Shown: positions 24,901 through 36,646 of the stretch, piece after piece
Layout: every line of letters begins with the position of its first letter
Position numbering within the stretch: the stretch's first letter is position 1
Assembly: GCA_039720395.1 (NCBI GenBank)
Contig: CM077820.1
Span: 54,504,196 to 54,568,195, forward strand
Length of the DNA: 64,000 nt
Source: Liquidambar formosana
Lineage: Eukaryota > Streptophyta > Magnoliopsida > Saxifragales > Altingiaceae
Direction of reading: 5' to 3'
Position numbers and translations under genes: made by a program
Notes under the pieces: model-generated
Told to the model about the DNA's origin: nothing
Database searches by the model: none
What the model saw: the letters and a program-made list of their open reading frames with translations, nothing else

Positions 24901-27872
24901 AATAACAATTCATTTGAGGATGTCGAGACTGCCATTAGTGGATGATATGCATGACATGGAAGTATTTTGAGATTCATGTTTAAAACAATCTTAAAAGGAA
25001 GAAAGATCTACGACCAACCTAGATACGCCTAGCTACGGGAGCTACTAGAAAGAGATATTCTATACTTATTTGGCCTTTAGCCCATGGCTATGTAGTTTAA
25101 ATTCTAATTAATGGTTTGTAATCTTGAAAATTGTACAAAGCTATGTATTGTTGTGCATTTAAAAGAATCCCACCACTTCTTCACCAATTCATTCGATGGT
25201 ATGAACTCTTGACACCATACCCTTTGGTTTGGCATCAATGTTTTCTCTCAAGAGTAAAAATCCGGTATGGGTACGCATAGGGGAAGAAACAAAAAGGCCC
25301 CTTTTTATTTTCTAGTGTCCTTTTATCCCAAAAACAAAAACAAAACAAAACCCTATTTATTTGTTACTATTTAAACAAAAATAAAATGAAATTAAACGTA
25401 AATTTCGTTAAATCGATGAATCATGAATATAAAACTATAGTTCTATGATGATATCTAGCCTTAAAATCTAACTTTCAAAGTTGTAGATCTAAAGTTAGAC
25501 ATCATGAATATAACAAAAAATAAATAAATAAGGGATAGAAAATTTCAAAAATTACCCACAAAGATTCAATTCCTTGGCTTGAATATAAGTTTTTGGCCTC
25601 AAACCCTTGAAATATTTGTTTTCAAGTTCTAGATCTAGCTTCCAAATGGTACGGAATGAGGAAAGAGAATTGTAACAAATCGTGAAATGTGGAAAAAAAG
25701 GGCTGCAAAAGTAAAGGCCCATAACGGCCACTACGGCAATGTAATGCACCATTACGATGCATGACAGTTGTAATGCACTGTTACAGCAGTGAATCTTTAC
25801 CTAGAAACATGTACAATCCCTTAACACATAACAGTGGCTTCCAAAACCATTACGTAACGGCCTTTATGTAATGTAGCTGCAGATATTAAAACCCTGCTCC
25901 CAAGTGATATGAACCATTCATACACAGAGTTAATAATGAACAACTCCTACGACAAAATTGAGAGTTCATGGCTATCCACTAAGGAGGAGTTACAAATTCC
26001 AGTCTGATATCAAAACAGCTATTCAATTGCATACCAACCACCTTGCTCTAAAATTCAAAATGCACTTGGGGATAAAAGATATTTGGGACACTTCCAATTT
26101 CTTGCCATAGCTCTATCATATATACTTAATTAATTTAATAAAATAAAAAAAACTTAGAAACAAGTTTATACAAAACAGAGTCAGAATCTAGAAATTTCTA
26201 ATGAAATATTCCTTGGACAATAGATGATAGCACTAAAGAACTACTTAATGGGGGGTGTTAAGGAACAAAATTCCAATTGAACTTCAAGAAGAAGAAAGAA
26301 AAGACCATAGATACCCAAAAGTATCACTCTCGGCTGATCAGTGACAGTAATCATGCACCAAGCAGCAATAAATGACGTCACAGAGTATTGAGTTTTTTTA
26401 AAAAGCTACAAAGGGTAAAAACTGGAAGTTTCAAGGCACCCTATAACAGATGGGCCAATAACATTTCTTCAGAAATTTCCTATCGATTATTTTGATCTTC
26501 AGATAAAGTTGTGAGTTGTGACCAAACCAAACCTGACATGTTCCTAGGGCACACTTGTTTCATAAACACAATATTCAACCCATATCATACTCAAAATGTT
26601 TGAGCCATACACTCAAACATTAATGGGGAGCTGCAGGATGCAATATCATAATGTACCTGACCGATTTTGAGGGACTCCACAACCACTCAAAAAAAATAAT
26701 AATAATAATAATAATAATAATAATTATACTAGCACGTGATGTGAGAAAGAGCTTCCTTCATTCAAACAAAAAACATATTCAATTAATGCTTCAGGATAAG
26801 AATAGAAATATCACCAAAAGTAAAAAGATGGCATACCCATGTTAGGAAAGTTAAGACAAAGAATGAGTCGATAATGATTTTCATATTTAGTCGTACAACG
26901 AACAGATATGAAGCAAAGCAATGGTTATGATTACCATCGAAGCATTGCAGCAATAGTATCTTTCGAATTTTTGGCATCGAGAGAGAATCCTGGACCCAAC
27001 AGCTTATTCATTCGCCTCACAAGACGATAATAATAATGTCTGACCTGCAAAACAGAAAAATAGAGAATATCAAATGATTGACAAGATGAGAACAGTCGAG
27101 ACATAGGAAAAATCAGATAAGAATAGTTAAAACTTAATCTTTTTTTTTTCTTTTTTGATAACGGGGGAACCATCCCCTAGCAAGGCCCTTTGGACCCACC
27201 GCCACGGTCCCCCGCTTAAATATTGGGTTGTCCTGGTGGGAATCGAACCCATGACCATGCGCCTAACCACACAATCACAATTTCATCCTTACCAACTAGG
27301 CTTCCCAAGGGTGGGTAATCTTTTTTTTTTTTTCTTTTTCTTTTTGGGGATGAAGTATAGTTAAAGCTTATTCTTAAAGCAGATCACCTGATCCTTGTTT
27401 TTACTTTGGACACGACAAGTGATCTTCTCAAAATTCTGTAACAAAGAAATGATACTTTCATCGTTAGGAAATGTCATGAAGAAAAGAAGCCAAATGCTAA
27501 ATACAAGTCCACAACGACATGCCTTGCCAACTTGCCGTAACGCAGTGAAGAAACTTTCTTCCTCTTGACGTGTCCAAGCAGCCCATTGTCTGGTTGGTTT
27601 TTTTGCTGCATTGGAAATTAGAATGACGATGAAGGAAAAAACTTGCTTCTTCCAATTAGGAAATAATTTCAAAGAAGTCCCTAAAAGAACTAAAAATCAA
27701 TATACCAAAAAGCAAATCCAATTAATTTACCAGGCTGCTGAGGTGCAGCATGATTTGGGGAGAATAAGATTACACCAGGATCTCCATCCTTAATAGAATT
27801 ATTTTCAGAATTACAGGAGTGTTTCACATTCCAAGGAGACTTGTGGCTCGGTCTGCATGTTGAAGACATCAC
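14353..27872 (-). CDS. TKI1: TSL-kinase interacting protein 1, SANT/Myb-domain nuclear protein (13 exons, ~808 aa)
   Basis: Resembles Arabidopsis TKI1, a nuclear protein named for binding the Tousled kinase. Exons on the minus strand: 27872-27731, 27605-27523, 27435-27388, 27044-26935, 23360-23276, 23161-22879, 18220-18083, 17946-17795, 17688-17450, 17355-16980, 15714-15301, 15198-15070, 14580-14353. They sum to 2,427 nt with every phase compatible. The SANT domain (WAAWTRQEEESFFTALRQVG, then NFEKIT, SKNKDQVRHYYYRL) is split over exons 2-4. Other conserved blocks are WWSLLEKYSCKASKLHLKPR, SAYKRWEKAAIAGVSLVADA, LSAGEWADSLTNISVGDLLS, FSCDSFDAAIAAHI and the C-terminal SSLDAFQNCSFFG. Intron 2 has a GC donor (AAG|GCATGT). 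Either Met at 27872 or 27869 could start translation; an upstream noncoding exon near 28690-28710 is possible. Two introns of 3.6 and 4.7 kb hold transposons. Confidence 0.92.
14664..15019. repeat. Two-copy 182-bp tandem duplication in TKI1 intron 12
   Basis: A unit beginning 'aaggcccatgattttatg' at 14664 recurs at 14846 and ends 'gggagtatggag' in both copies (offset 182 bp). The copies look identical over about 174 bp, so the duplication is recent. It lies wholly between exons 12 and 13 and does not alter the protein. Confidence 0.9.
15953..15984. repeat. TTC microsatellite and poly(T) in TKI1 intron 10
   Basis: About seven TTC/CTT units followed by a T-rich run. The rest of this intron (15715-16979) shows no other recognisable feature. 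Confidence 0.8.
18830..20690 (+). mobile_element. PIF/Harbinger transposon relic (transposase and Myb-like ORF) in TKI1 intron 6
   Basis: The transposase reads RSTFTKLCDML, then TVEEMIAMFVHILAHHVKNR, GALDETYIRV, YQTRKNDIATNVFGVCSQD, WEGSATNSQVLRDA and YYLVDAKYPNGKRFLAPYRG (19.03-19.78 kb). This is the DDE pattern of plant HARBI1-like nucleases, with D in LDETYI, SQVLRDA and YLVDA. The second, Myb/trihelix-like protein follows at 19.97-20.65 kb (SGFSWNEEDKMVTCEKAVFD, NKPFPHYD, DGIEFSST, TRGMFEVF, DRTMVYLDKIG). Both frames contain stops and shifts, so the element is dead. I found no convincing left terminus near 18.25-18.3 kb. It is antisense to its host gene TKI1. Confidence 0.85.
20867..21696. 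mobile_element. Non-autonomous Harbinger/Tourist-like element, 830 bp, TAA target duplication
   Basis: TAA at 20864-20866 and 21697-21699 flank termini TGTGCGTTTCGTGGGG and the complement of GGGTGTGTTTCGTTC. Sequence near the right end matches, in reverse, the left part of the 904-bp element at 29853 ('gggaatgggaatgctt', 'gtttggttcgctagt'), so both belong to one family. It contains three tandem 46-48 bp units and an 18-nt C run (21659-21676). Confidence 0.6.
20968..21107. repeat. Three tandem 46-48 bp units
   Basis: Units start at 20968, 21014 and 21060 with 'catctctc', pass 'ccacatccatt' or 'ccacacccgtt', then a run of C and 'tcgtcac' or 'ttgtcac'. A fourth partial unit begins at 21108. Frames through it are Ser/Pro/His-rich and not credible proteins. 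Confidence 0.8.
21752..21958 (-). mobile_element. tRNA-derived SINE in TKI1 intron 6
   Basis: Read on the minus strand, the 5' end 'CCCCAAGGGGCAG' is followed by an A-box-like TTTAGTTGGCAAGG, a B-box-like AAGTTCAACTCTTG about 30-40 nt later, and a tail 'CTTGTTATCAGGAAAAAAG'. The arrangement is that of a tRNA-related SINE; it is not a tRNA gene because no cloverleaf or mature acceptor stem follows. Confidence 0.6.
22684..22723. repeat. (AAT)n microsatellite in TKI1 intron 6
   Basis: About nine AAT/ATA units. The surrounding intron (21960-22878) has a short repeated 'acttaaaaccatacaatc' motif, three times at 22585-22665, and nothing else that I recognise. Confidence 0.85.
23488..25290. mobile_element. 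Probable LTR-retrotransposon relic (solo LTR-like) in TKI1 intron 4
   Basis: The segment starts TGTAATGGCCCAAAGCC, like many plant Ty3/gypsy LTRs (TGTAAYGSCC). It continues with LTR-like, non-coding sequence including 'gggcttgtagctcactccct' near 24857. I could not find a clean matching end or a target-site duplication, so the right boundary is a guess. From 25290 to 26650 the intron holds unassigned sequence with several 'taacggcc' motifs (25.72-25.87 kb). Confidence 0.4.
26694..26725. repeat. (AAT)n microsatellite in TKI1 intron 4
   Basis: About ten AAT/TAA units in a row. Confidence 0.85.
27131..27318 (-). mobile_element. tRNA-derived SINE in TKI1 intron 3
   Basis: On the minus strand 'ACCCTTGGGAAGCC' is followed by an A box (TAGTTGGTAAGG), a B box (GGGTTCGATTCCC, at 27238-27251), and a 3' end 'GGTTCCCCCGTTATC' plus an A-rich tail. 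The Pol III boxes, size of about 190 bp and poly(A) tail are typical of a plant SINE. It sits between exons 3 and 4, in the same orientation as TKI1. Confidence 0.8.
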
Positions 27873-28000
27873 AAGAACACTAGATTTTCATGATTTTCAA
27901 ATTCCCAAGTCTCAAACTATGCTTCCTAGTGACCTCCAAACTGGTGCAAACTCCAAATGCAGCAACCTTAGTTACAACAATGGGCAGATATCTTAGCATC

Positions 28001-28860
28001 CAACAACAAAAGGAGAGAGAATCAACTGATAGCAACATAACTCAAATTGTCATGAAATCAAAAACCTAACAACTCAGTAACTTGCATATACATGTGCACG
28101 AGAGGACCTGCAAACCTGCCTAAAACACCCACCCCTTCCCCTCGTTCAGGTTTTTTCTCTTCTTTCCCCCTTTTTTGTATTTTGTATTTTTTTTTTTTCC
28201 TTTTTGCTTTGGGGGGGGTGGTTGTATTATGAAGTATAATACCACCATGAAGTTTTTAAAATTGTAATCACATGACTAATAGCTATGAAACTAATAATAT
28301 TGACCAATTTGGTTACCTGAATAAATCAAATTCGTCTTCCTGGTTTCATATCGTGCACTATATTTCAATATTTCATACCCGAATCCATCAATAAATAAAT
28401 AAAATTAGAATTAAAAAAGCAAAAAAAAACTTCAAACAATAATTTAAAAGTTAAAAAGGAAAGAGAAAACAATGACAATAAACAAAAATAATAAATAAAA
28501 GACGATAAGAAACAGCCTTAAGAATAAGAAAAAGCATTTTTTGGAAATTGATGGCAAAAGCCGGTGGTAACCATGTTGTAATCTATCAATAGCAACAGAA
28601 AAAGCCTAATCGCATCAAATTAGGGTTCCAAACTATGAATTCATTTATGTGAGCTTTGAATCACATGAAAGTCCAGGGTTTTGCAATACCTGCGTAGACA
28701 TTTTGAAGGATCAAGTAAAAACCCTACTACCGTATGCTCGAGCTCTTAGATGGTGACTGGTGATGGCGAGAAAGCAAGAGAAACAGGCAGAGTCTTCCAC
28801 CGGACTTCTGTAGAGAGAGAAAGATAGACAGAGAGACAATAAAATGAATTTTTATTTTTA
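28001..28860. other. TKI1 upstream region with possible 5' UTR exon
   Basis: On the minus strand at 28690-28710 there is ATGTCTACGCAG followed by the donor GTATTG. Its frame does not join the SANT-containing frame with any acceptor I can find, so it is more likely a 5' UTR exon with a short upstream ORF. GA-rich sequence at 28775-28850 would be the transcription-start side. A T-run followed by a G-run is at 28170-28220. Confidence 0.4.
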
Positions 28861-28867
28861 TTTCAAT

Positions 28868-29011
28868 AGGTCAGCATGTGTTGATATAAGTTATATCAGC
28901 ATCATGCATTGAATGTACTCTGTAATTCACTAATGCACGAAATACAACTTCCAATACTAGTGTTGATATAAGTTATATCAGAAGGTGTTTACTTAATTAC
29001 CATCATCATCA

Positions 29012-29049
<38 letters not shown>

Positions 29050-29212
29050 GGTTATGTTCTCATCAGCATGTGTTGATATAAGTTATATCAGCACAATGCA
29101 TTGGGAGTTGTACCTCTTGTATTGGTCCAATGTACCTCATATCCCATTGAAGCACTAGGTACAATTCCTAATGCGGGTGTTGATATAAGTTATATTAGCA
29201 CATGCTTACCTG
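28868..29212. repeat. Cluster of palindrome-bearing MITE-like repeats
   Basis: The 17-nt palindrome TGATATAAGTTATATCA occurs at 28882-28898, 28964-28980 and 29074-29090, with a one-base variant at 29181-29197. Each is bordered by 'gcatgtgt' or 'aatgcggg' motifs, and the copies face each other around interiors with 'aatgcattg' and 'ttgtacctc'. A (TA)n run lies at 29013-29048. The family also occurs near 345-455 and 3060-3205. Confidence 0.75.
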
Positions 29213-29571
29213 ATCATCATCCTATATATATATACACACTTGTTTATATGGCTGTATAAGGCTGTTCTTTTTCTTGTTAATGTAGGTCTCATATGTAGAG
29301 TTTGATGTTGTTAGGGTTTGTTAGTACTTAGCAATATTTGAATTGGGTAAAACCCTCAAGTTATTAGAATTTTGGTTTTTCTAGTAGTTACAAATTTAAA
29401 TTGTATATTATATTGAGGATTGGGTAGAGGATTGTATCAAATATATAAATAGTTCATGTCATGTTTGTGGTTGGTGAATTAAGTGGTGGATATTTACTTA
29501 GAGTTTCAAAAATGATCATGCTAAAGGCATTGGGTATTTTTAATCACATTGGAGGATAACTGGGCACCTTA

Positions 29572-29716
29572 CCCTCTATTTGGTTGAGGGGATAATGAAG
29601 AAAAAGAAAACAACAAAATATATATATATAGAACCCAACAAAGCCAAATAAATGTATTAGGCTTAGTAGAGCAAAGTTTTTTCCCCTACATTTTCCTTGC
29701 AACCAAATGAAGTCAA
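29572..29716. repeat. Small TIR element
   Basis: The left end 'cctctatttggttgagggg' and the right end 'ccttgcaaccaaatgaagt' are imperfect inverted repeats. I did not find a clear target duplication. Confidence 0.4.
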
Positions 29717-29852
29717 TTGGTTTCTCACATTTATCTTCTTGAAGTTCTTATCACGGGAAGAATGGTTAATAGTAGGTTGTAGCTATATATAGATTACAAC
29801 ATGGTTAGCAAAAATTATCTTGCCTTCAATTTCTAGCAAATGATTTTTCTTA

Positions 29853-30756
29853 GGATGCGTTTGGTTCGCAGGAATGGGAATCTTATACCTGGGAATAGCA
29901 CATTACCCTGGAATGGGAATGCTATTAACATTTCCCATTCCCTTGTTTGGCTCACTAGTTTGCTTGGGTCAGGAAACTGATTCCAAAATGTATGAAATTC
30001 CAACACTAACCATCACTTTTTTACATCCAATACCTACCCAGCAAACACCCCTTCACCACTATCATCTACTTCTCCAGTGAAATCCACAACCAATTAACTC
30101 CATTCTTTCATCTATTTTTTCTCCAACTCTACCTTTTCACATCATAAAACCCAATAAAGCCCCAATTATAGATCTGTAAAAAGAAGAGAGAGGAGGAGAG
30201 TAAGATCGAAAGAGGAGAAGAAACGCTGTTGTAGGTGAGGAAACCCATTGCTTTAAATGCCGTCGTAGGTGAGATTGGCAGAGGAGAGGAAACTCTGTGC
30301 GTTTGCTGCTTCAAATGCCTTCGCAAGTGAGATTGGCAGAGGAGAGGAAACCCAATACTGCTGCTGCTTCTTCTTCTTCTTCTTTGAGCCAACGGCATAG
30401 GTCCCCGACTCCATTCTTCTCATACTGCTTCTTCTCTGTCGGCGTTATCCACTGGTGAGGTTTGCTTTACCCATTATCTGCAAAAGAAGCAATCAGAGAT
30501 GAAAGGGGACATGAAAGGAATATGGATTGTTTGTTCCTAAATTACAAGGGCACACTTGCCATTTTCTTAAAACTAGAAATCATGCCCGGGAATCACAAAT
30601 GAAACCCATCCTTCTTGTGGTATTCGAATACCCATCCTTGGTGGGAATCTGAAGGCAGCGGGAATGTAGTTTCGCCGAGAATGGGTTCGTGCCACACGGG
30701 GTAGAGGAGAATCAAACCCCTTTCTTGGGAATGATTCCCCCCAACCAAACACTGCC
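29853..30756. mobile_element. Harbinger/Tourist-like element, 904 bp, TTA target duplication
   Basis: TTA at 29850-29852 and 30757-30759 flank termini GGATGCGTTTGGTT and AACCAAACACTGCC, which are inverted repeats with few mismatches. TTA/TAA duplications are the hallmark of PIF/Harbinger elements. There is no transposase ORF inside; an 'aggtgagattggcagagg' segment is imperfectly repeated at 30230-30350. Confidence 0.75.
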
Positions 30757-31059
30757 TTATTGTTAAAGTTGTTTCTTATGGGATGTTGCAAGGAAACTCC
30801 TAACACATTAGTTGCAATTTCATTCTTTCATGTTTAATACCTAGTTTGTCGTCATTCGGCACATGGATATTGATATAAGTTCCATCAAGTGCTCCAATAC
30901 AATTAGAATATTTTTTGAAATACAAATTGAATCCCTAATTTTCACTCACATTGATTACAAATTTAGGGTTTTTTCTTCGTCCTTGCCTATCGGCCAAATA
31001 AGAATTTAAACCCTAATTTTCACTCATGATTTCCTTTTGATTTCGAGTTTAGGGCAGTG

Positions 31060-31225
31060 TAAAAAATCGCAACCACGCTTTCAATATAAGATAGAAAGCG
31101 CTATTACATCGCGCTTTCAATATAAAACATCTTGGCTAGAAAGAGCCCCTACGAATCGATCTTTCCGTTTAGTTATAAAACGCGCTATTAACAAGAACGC
31201 TTTCAATATAATGCCGAACCACATG
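31060..31225. repeat. Short repeats of a GCTTTCAATATAA motif
   Basis: 'cgctttcaatataa' occurs at about 31076, 31112 and 31197, alternating with 'gcgctatta' in the pattern 'aaagcgctatta' then 'tcgcgctttc'. No gene or known element was recognised. Confidence 0.6.
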
Positions 31226-31911
31226 TTATGTAAGCTCGCATTCGCTTGAGACCAGGCCAAACGTCTCTCCCACCCAAACAGTGCTCTCTCACAGTCTCAA
31301 CTGGTGTGTCTGCGAGGAAGGATGTCGGGTGTCTCTCTCTCTTAAATCTCAACCGGTGCTCTTTCTCTTTGTCTCTCTATCTGTCTCTTTAAAGCTTTAT
31401 TATGGTTGTTTGTTTGCTGAGAAAATCTGAAACTCGTGCGTTGTTTGTTAACACTTGTTTGGTTGCCGAGAAAATGACAATGTAGTGCGTTTCTTTGTGC
31501 CCAGAAAATCTATTTTTTTTATATTAAATTTTAATTTACGACCGCCACTGTAGTATTTTGTGAATTTCCAAGAATTCAATTGCCGTCGGAAGTCTAATTT
31601 TGGCAGGAAAACCATGGGTTTATTTGCCCAGTAATCTACCCAAAGTTGGTTTTTTTTTTTTTTTATTTTTTTGGGTTTCCTTTGATATCTTTGAACTTTT
31701 GGTTGGATGATTATCAGCTTACGTTCTAGATGCTTATATTTATCCGTTCTCTCTTTGTCTATTCCTTTTAACTGGAATTATTATTATTTTTTATTATTTT
31801 TAATTTTGTTCATTTTTTCCTGCTTTTGAAGTTAAAGGACTTTATTTTGCAGCTCCTCGGAGTCTGGGGTCCAACTTTTAACCATGATGGACAGAATAGA
31901 GAATACCTTGA

Positions 31912-32124
31912 GGCCATGTTTGTTTAGCTTGAATGAAATGAATGGGAATGAAATGTGATTCCATGCTTGAAGTAGTCTGGAATGAAAAGGGATTTGAAAT
32001 GGCTGTTTAAACACATTATTTGAATCCATTCCCATTCAAATTAACTCATCCAAACATGTTGTTTGGAATGAATTGGAATGAGATTCAATTCCATCCATTC
32101 CATTCCAACTAAACAAACATGGCC
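31912..32124. mobile_element. Tourist-like MITE, 213 bp, TGA target duplication
   Basis: The termini GGCCATGTTTGTTTAG and its exact complement CTAAACAAACATGGCC are flanked by TGA at 31909-31911 and 32125-32127. Internal 'gaatgggaatgaaatg' and 'cattccaattcattcc' extend the inverted repeats. Confidence 0.8.
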
Positions 32125-34639
32125 TGAAGGTGTTGAATTTTGTTGAATGGAATTTCAACAAGGTTTGGCTTAGGTTTACTTCCATTCTTTATTTTTCCAT
32201 TATTGTTTGATTGCTTTTGTTGTGAATGTACTTCTAAATTATTATTGGTGTCCATGATTATTGTATTGAGTTGGGAATCAAAACAAACATTGCGTGTACA
32301 ATGATAATTAATCACCACTAACAGGTTCTTATCTGGGAGGTCCCCTTTGTCTGTAATGAACTTGATTTAATGTCTAGGACAATCATCCCAATTTCACTAT
32401 GTCCTCATTGTCATCACCCTTTTGACTGGTTCTTTTTTCATGTCCTCTTGTCTGTCTGGAGTCGTCTGGAGTCTTCTTTTTCTTTTTTCTTTTTTTTTGG
32501 GGGGGGGGGGGGGGGACAAATATTTCAGAATTATGCCTTTGGAGAAGACGTGGTTGATGAAAACTTGGGAAGAATTCTAGTTACTAGATGGTTCTTGTTT
32601 GATCTGGTTGATTTCTTGTTTAGGAGTGCAGGTTTCTCTGAACAAAATGGATGGTCATAATAGCAGCCTCGCACATGTTGCACTAATGTTTCACAGTGGA
32701 CCATGTTGCCCATTTGTTGTACCCCAGGAATTAACATGACTTTTGGATAGGAACATGTCAAGATAAAAAAAAATAAAAAATTATTACTAATGAATAGTTC
32801 AATTCCATTCTAACATGCTTGGTATGTTTTTCTATAAATAGAGTGGGGAAACTGGCGTGGATCTAATTAATGTGTTGACGGATGATATTGTCTTGCACAT
32901 GCTATCATTCCTGACTGTAAAAGATGCTCTGAAGATGAGCATATTGTCTAGAAGATGGAGATTCCTTTGGGCATACAAATCGAATCTCAATTTTGATTAT
33001 CAAACATTTTTTGGAAGTGGTGCTCCAATGGTTTTACGGTACAGAGTAGAAGATAAAGATATTGTACGACTAGACAGGGTTAGATTTATTAAAAAATTGG
33101 ACAAATTTTGGCAACAATACCAGGATCTAAAGAGAGACTCTTTCAGGGTTTCTTTCTTTTTCCATCTAAATTTTGCTCGTTATGTTGATCGATGGATAAG
33201 TTTTGCAGTTAATATGGGAGTTGAAAAGCTTGATCTCAGATTTTCTCCAAAGTATTATTTCAAACTCCCTTATGAAATTGTTGAGAAGGAACCTATTATT
33301 TTCCATGGCAGCTTCTTTCTCATGGAAGAGTACCCATTTTGAAGCATTTGTGTTTGGAAACACGCGTTTTGAAGCTGCCTCCAATTTTTGATGGATTCAA
33401 CTGTTTGAAGACCCTTTATTTGGAAGATGTAGTTTTGAATGAAGGAGATGTGGAGAATATCTTATGTAATAGTTTGAATCTTCATAAATGGACTTTGGTA
33501 GAATGTGTCTTGCCAAATTACTTCAGGGTTGTCGTTCCTTCCCTTCGGCTGAAGCACTTGCATATCTTTTCCTGCCACATTGTGAGAAAGTTTGAGTTAT
33601 CAGCTATGAATCTCATGTGCTTAGAGTATGATGGGTATGAAATTCAGAACTTCATTTTCAGGGATGTTCCACAGCTGGTAAAAATGTATGTTAATTTCGT
33701 TGATTTAGAGGGTGGAATACCTTACGTTTTTACTCAGCTTGCAAAAGATCTTCCTCACCTTGAGAGAGTATGGCACTTTTCATGGATAGTGGGAAGGTAA
33801 ATTGGAAACCAAAATCTAACATTCTTGCTCTTTATGAAGTAGTGAACTCTGTATTTTTTTATTTTTTATCCTTTATTTTTCTTTTATTTATTTATTTTTT
33901 TGTTTAAATCTTGTTTAGGTAAAAAGGCTTCTGCCCAGCATAACCGTGTTCAGTAATCTCAAATTCTTGGATGTGATCATGGTTCTGTTTAAGGAGGAAT
34001 ATGATCTCTTATGGATTACTTCCATTCTGAATGGCTGCCCCCTTCTCCAAAAGCTTCATTTGATGGTGAGTTGTCGTTATCGGAACTTTTAAAACTATTT
34101 TATTTTTATTGGATATGAGCTTATTATTCTCGTCATTGTTTAGCATCTATGGTTACATACAATGCCAAACTTAACATTGTGCTTCAAAAGAATCAAAACA
34201 GACACGGAATGTTGGTCATGACAAGTTCCCAAAATCTAGGCACAAGGTTACAGCTATATATGCCCCTGTGAATTTTTCCCTATAACATTATATGTTTTCC
34301 CTTAGATACTAACAAATAATTTATCGTATCTTTGCCATTCATATGAAATTTGAATTTGAACCATGTACTAAAGCAAGGCATTATAATCAGACCATAGTAG
34401 CTCAAGAGAGGACAATCTATCATTAATGAGCCATGCCATGAATGTTGCATACTATGTGCGACTATTAGTTGTGCAATGTCTGGAGTGTCAGTAGACATGC
34501 TGGCCTTGATGCCACCTAAGCTTTCAGTCGTTAGCAAAGGAAAACATCCCTCTTTAAACCAGAAGCCCTACGTTTTAAAACCACCAATTATCAGAAAGAG
34601 TAGGAAAAACCCTTTAAAATTTCAAATGTAAAGGCCCAT

Positions 34640-34800
34640 GTACATAAGCCTATCTGAGCCGATTTTGGGCCACTCGAGCTCAAGTCATTATTTAATTAAG
34701 CTTTTTAATGGAGTTCGAGCTTAGCTTGTTTAATAACTGACTGAGCTAGAATGATCCACATGTTGATTCAAGCCCAAGCTGTTCATGAATAACTTGGTTC
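34640..34800. repeat. Degenerate dispersed repeat in F-box intron
   Basis: Alternating 'gagctcaag', 'gagttcgagc', 'ctgagctag' and 'caagcccaagct' phrases resemble a widespread AGCTCGAGCTC-rich plant repeat. Its boundaries cannot be set. The rest of the intron to 36600 shows no supported gene. Confidence 0.3.
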
Positions 34801-36601
34801 ATTTGTGTATAACTAAAAAATAAATAATAAATAATAAACAAAATAAATAAAAAAGAAAACAAATTTGGAGCACGTTCAACTCAATGGGTGGTGTGTGTGG
34901 GTGTGGGTGTGCACATGTTACATAAAGATGGACCAGTCCACATCATTTATGCTAAGTAAATTCTATGTTTTCCTGAAAAATATTAAATTTAGAGAGGAAA
35001 TATTCTCCTGCATTTATAAATACATGTTCACATCTCTAAAGGAGTTGAAGCTAACCTTTGGTGCTTTTATGGTCTACTTGATAGCAATCTTACTTCTCAT
35101 TAAGGAGGAATTTTTTTATGCGTCATATTCTTCATAATTATTATCTTTTTTTCTTTTTTTTTTTGTCATAATAATTTTACTCCAGAATATTCTTTGCTAA
35201 ACCTTTTTAACCTGATTTTTAAATTTTCAGAATTGAAGATCTAATTTATGTCTTGTGATCCTATTCTGTCTTCTCAGTCCCATGAAGATCTTGTCTTAAA
35301 AATGAGCATACAACTTCAGTTTAAAGCCTGCCTATGGATCAACAATCTTTTGCACTTCCAATATGTTATTCTTCATAAAAGAGCAACCCAGGGCCTATTT
35401 GCTTTTAAAAAATTTGTTGTGGCTGATGCTGTTTTTTTGTTTTATTTTATTTATTTATAATTATATTATTAATATTTCTAAAAGAAAGGAATTAATATTG
35501 GCATCTTACTGTAGTGTTTGTGCTTCCCACTTGGTGTTGTATTTTATTCATCCTTTACTTAAAGGTGCCATAGCTTTTATTACTGTGGTCTCTGGTTGGG
35601 GGTTGTTCTTCTGTTTATGGATCTGCTCTTGATAGCAACTTCGTTTATTTTCTTTTATTTATTTATCTATTGATTTTTGGTTCTTGTTTGTAATTTGCGT
35701 GGATTTTTCTAAGAGGTGTGGAAGCTAATATGGTTTGTTTTGATTGTGCTATACTCATATAGTTGAGAATTTTTGTTCTGTTTGTGAACTAAATCTTGGT
35801 TGAAAGTTCAGCCATATATTTGAAAAAGTATTATCTAAAATTTTTGGTAGTCCTCTTTTGTGGATTTCGATATTGAAGAATGGTCGTTACCTGATATACC
35901 AACATTTGCATAGAATATTTTACAGCTGCAGGGTTCACATTTTCTAAGAATTTTTAATGGTGACCAATGCATTTACCAAGTTTGGGATAAATTATAGTTC
36001 TAACATTTTCTTTCATTATTTGGATTCTCTATTGTTGCATTACATGTCAAGTTATTAGCTTTCTTAGAACCTAGAACCTCCACACTAGACCACAAGGTCA
36101 TTGCCATTGGCAACATTAGCTTTAAATCTAGAGTCGAAACCATGGATCTAGATATAATTGCCTTTCATTTTTCTTGTCCTTATGGTTTAATGTTAGCTAT
36201 CATGTAATTTTGCCAATTTCTCGCTCTTGAGTTCTTTAAATTGGGATGCATCTCAACTTGTGCCATCTACATGCCACTTTTGGATTTTTTTTTTTTTTTT
36301 TTGGTTCTTTCAATCCTTCTTTTTCTTTTTATTTAAACTTCTTGCATTTATTCCTTGTCTGGCTAGGTATCATAGTGATCATACAATTGTCATATTACAA
36401 TTAAAAATAGAATAGCAGAGAAGATAAAAGAAACTTATTTATAAACATCCAAAATCTTTATCATCCATAATAATTGTTACAATCATGGTTGGATTTTGTC
36501 CATATTGTGGCATGCGCTTAGCTTCAATTTGCAGACTGTAACCCATGCAGACTTGCATGTTATACGTTTACATATCCTCTACATGTGTGCGCACACACTG
36601 C

Positions 36602-36615
36602 TCTTTTTTTTTTTT

Positions 36616-36646
<31 letters not shown>

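Noticed and set aside
23488..25290. Complete solo LTR with a target duplication
   Set aside because: The start resembles gypsy LTRs, but neither a matching end nor a 5-bp duplication was found, so only a low-confidence relic is reported.
27238..27251. B-box-like sequences suggesting tRNA genes (also at 21.89, 51.79 and 55.50 kb)
   Set aside because: A and B boxes are present, but the sequences do not fold as complete tRNAs and carry poly(A)-like tails, so they are SINEs.
28685..28704. MSTQ as the true N-terminus of TKI1
   Set aside because: It ends in phase 0 at a good donor, but no downstream acceptor gives the SANT frame in phase; kept only as a possible 5' UTR exon.
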